In this document: piece by piece, positions 4,421 through 5,632 of the stretch
Position numbering within the stretch: position 1 is the stretch's first letter
How the letters are laid out: the number at the start of each line of letters is the position of its first letter
From: an uncultured Oscillospiraceae bacterium
GTDB lineage: Bacteria > Bacillota > Clostridia > Oscillospirales > Acutalibacteraceae
NCBI GenBank assembly: GCA_958354085.1
Contig: CATWUX010000141.1
Location: forward strand, 1 to 5,632
DNA length: 5,632 nucleotides
Direction of reading: 5' to 3'
The notes under the pieces: generated by a model
Database searches by the model: none
Seen by the model: only the letters and a program-made list of their open reading frames with translations
What the model was told of the DNA's origin: nothing
Made by a program: the position numbers and the translations under genes

Positions 4421-5632
4421 ATGCCGAATATGGATCCGAAAAAGTGTCCGATGCCGGTGCAGGATCCCGACGTCCGCAACAAAAACTTCAGGGAGGTAGC
4501 GCTGGGCTATACCTATGAGATGGCGGTGGGGGAGGCCAAACGCTGCCTGCACTGCAAGCACAAGCCCTGTCAGACCGGCTGCCCGGTCGGCATCGATATT
4601 TCGGCCTTTATCGCCAAGGTAGCGGAAGAAGATATGGAGGGCGCGTATGCCGTCCTGTCGGCTTCCTCGGCACTTCCGGCCGTGTGCGGGCGCGTATGCC
4701 CGCAGGAAAACCAGTGCGAGGGAAAATGCGCGCGCGGTATCAAGGGTGAACCGGTCGGTATCGGCCGTCTGGAGCGTTTTGTCGCCGACTGGCATCGGGA
4801 GCATACCAAAGAGGCTGTGCAAAAGCCAACGCCCAATGGGCATAAGGTCGCGGTGATCGGTTCCGGTCCGAGCGGCCTGACGGCTGCGGGCGATCTGGCA
4901 AAAAAAGGCTATGCGGTGACCATTTATGAGGCACTGCACACGCCGGGCGGTGTACTGGTGTATGGAATTCCGGAATTCCGTCTGCCCAAGGAGATTGTGC
5001 GCAAGGAAATCGACGGATTGCGTGAACTGGGCGTCGATATCGAGACCAATGTGGTGATCGGCCGTACGCTGACCATCGACGACCTGTTTGATAGGGGCTT
5101 TGAAGCCATTTTTATCGGCTCCGGTGCCGGACTGCCCCGCTTTATGGGCATCCCGGGCGAAAGCCTCAACGGCGTATATTCCGCCAACGAGTTTCTCACC
5201 CGTATCAATTTGATGAAAGCCTATAAGAAAGACGCCAAAACGCCGGTACAGCATGCCAAGAATGTGGCGATCGTCGGCGGCGGCAATGTCGCCATGGATG
5301 CGGCACGCTGCGCGAAACGCTTGGGCGCGGAAAATGTATATATTGTTTACCGGCGCGGTATGGACGAGCTGCCGGCCCGCAAGGAAGAGGTTGAGCATGC
5401 CGAAGAAGAAGGCATCATTTTCAAAACGCTCGCCAACCCGGTTGAAGTGCTGGGAGATGAAAACGGCCGGGTGAAGGGCATTGTATGCCAGGAAATGAAG
5501 CTGGGCGAGCCGGATGCTTCGGGACGCCGCCGTCCGGTGGCCAAGGAAGGCTGCACCTTCACGCTGGATGTCGATTGTATGGTGATGCCGATTGGTACCA
5601 GCCCGAATCCGCTGATTCGTTCCACAACGCCC
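4421..5632 (+). CDS. nfnB: NfnB, large subunit of NADH-dependent reduced ferredoxin:NADP+ oxidoreductase (3' end outside window)
   Basis: Large subunit of NfnAB, holding the bifurcating FAD, two [4Fe-4S] clusters and the NADP(H) site. The frame is open to the last base: 404 residues are present and roughly 60 C-terminal ones are missing. It belongs to the GltD family. The N-terminal cluster domain has Cys42, 45, 50 and 54, then Cys89, 93, 99 and 103. By spacing with dihydropyrimidine dehydrogenase, one cluster would use Cys42/45/50/103 and the other Cys54/93/99 plus Glu118. The FAD site is VAVIGSGPSGLTAAGDLA (143-160), followed by the conserved GGVLVYGIPEFRLPK (176-190). The NADP(H) domain has VAIVGGGNVAMDAAR (282-296) and VYRRGMDELPAR (309-320), with arginines suited to the 2'-phosphate. 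AAGGAGG (4405-4411), inside the end of nfnA, stands 9 bases before the ATG. GltD of glutamate synthase is the main alternative, made unlikely by the NfnA partner. Confidence 0.93.
   Translation, partial: MPNMDPKKCPMPVQDPDVRNKNFREVALGYTYEMAVGEAKRCLHCKHKPCQTGCPVGIDISAFIAKVAEEDMEGAYAVLSASSALPAVCGRVCPQENQCEGKCARGIKGEPVGIGRLERFVADWHREHTKEAVQKPTPNGHKVAVIGSGPSGLTAAGDLAKKGYAVTIYEALHTPGGVLVYGIPEFRLPKEIVRKEIDGLRELGVDIETNVVIGRTLTIDDLFDRGFEAIFIGSGAGLPRFMGIPGESLNGVYSANEFLTRINLMKAYKKDAKTPVQHAKNVAIVGGGNVAMDAARCAKRLGAENVYIVYRRGMDELPARKEEVEHAEEEGIIFKTLANPVEVLGDENGRVKGIVCQEMKLGEPDASGRRRPVAKEGCTFTLDVDCMVMPIGTSPNPLIRSTTP

Noticed and set aside
3433..4482. Minus-strand open frame of 349 codons
   Set aside because: Antisense to the whole of nfnA and across the terminator; low-quality composition rich in His and Arg and no family resemblance.
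4639..4700. Exact 13-base direct repeat GGGCGCGTATGCC (4639-4651 and 4688-4700)
   Set aside because: Both copies lie in nfnB in different reading frames; one repeat of this length is unsurprising by chance in a GC-rich window of this size.
4964..4979. Perfect 16-base palindrome made of GGAATTCC twice
   Set aside because: It encodes the conserved GIPEFR motif of NfnB, so protein conservation and codon choice explain it.
4217..5398. Minus-strand open frame of 393 codons
   Set aside because: It lies antisense to nfnA and nfnB, which have clear motifs and ribosome sites. Its translation shows no recognisable domain. It is a by-product of GC-rich third codon positions.

Overview
The window looks like an ordinary chromosomal segment of a fermentative anaerobe of the Firmicutes, most likely class Clostridia. 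The evidence is the strong AGGAGG-type ribosome binding sites, TTGACA/TATAAT-type promoters, U-tailed intrinsic terminators, an iron-dependent alcohol dehydrogenase and an NfnAB transhydrogenase. Base composition is GC-rich for this class, and the coding sequences favour G/C in third codon positions. This would fit a gut Oscillospirales-type organism, but that placement is an inference. I see no RNA genes, insertion sequences, CRISPR array, phage genes or other signs of recent transfer.

Left part (1-1960): the window opens inside aspS (aspartyl-tRNA synthetase, + strand, last 257 residues). Facing it is a two-gene minus-strand unit: mtnN (5'-methylthioadenosine/S-adenosylhomocysteine nucleosidase), then, 33 bases downstream, a gene for a RhaM-type L-rhamnose mutarotase. 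A good extended -10 promoter lies just upstream of mtnN. The convergent ends of aspS and the mutarotase gene share one perfect hairpin (778-819) with a U-rich tail on both strands.

Middle part (1893-3543): a 332-base divergent intergenic region separates mtnN from an iron-containing alcohol dehydrogenase gene (+ strand). Its half nearer the dehydrogenase is AT-rich. It carries a candidate extended -10 promoter and two good matches to the Rex redox-repressor operator, one of them over the -10 box. The dehydrogenase gene is followed by a structured 134-base gap ending in an intrinsic terminator.

Right part (3577-5632): nfnA and nfnB, spaced for co-translation, encode the two subunits of the electron-bifurcating NADH-dependent reduced ferredoxin:NADP+ oxidoreductase. 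nfnB runs off the right edge; 404 residues are present of a family length of roughly 460-470.

Taken together, the + strand genes from 2225 onward form a redox-balancing neighbourhood. NfnAB interconverts NADH plus reduced ferredoxin with NADPH. The alcohol dehydrogenase disposes of reducing equivalents by reducing an aldehyde, and its N-terminal GGGS loop resembles NADPH-using relatives. The possible Rex sites would tie this to the NADH/NAD+ ratio. I found no convincing previously undescribed system here. The points most worth checking are the putative Rex operators, the structured nfnAB leader and the unexplained mtnN/mutarotase pairing.
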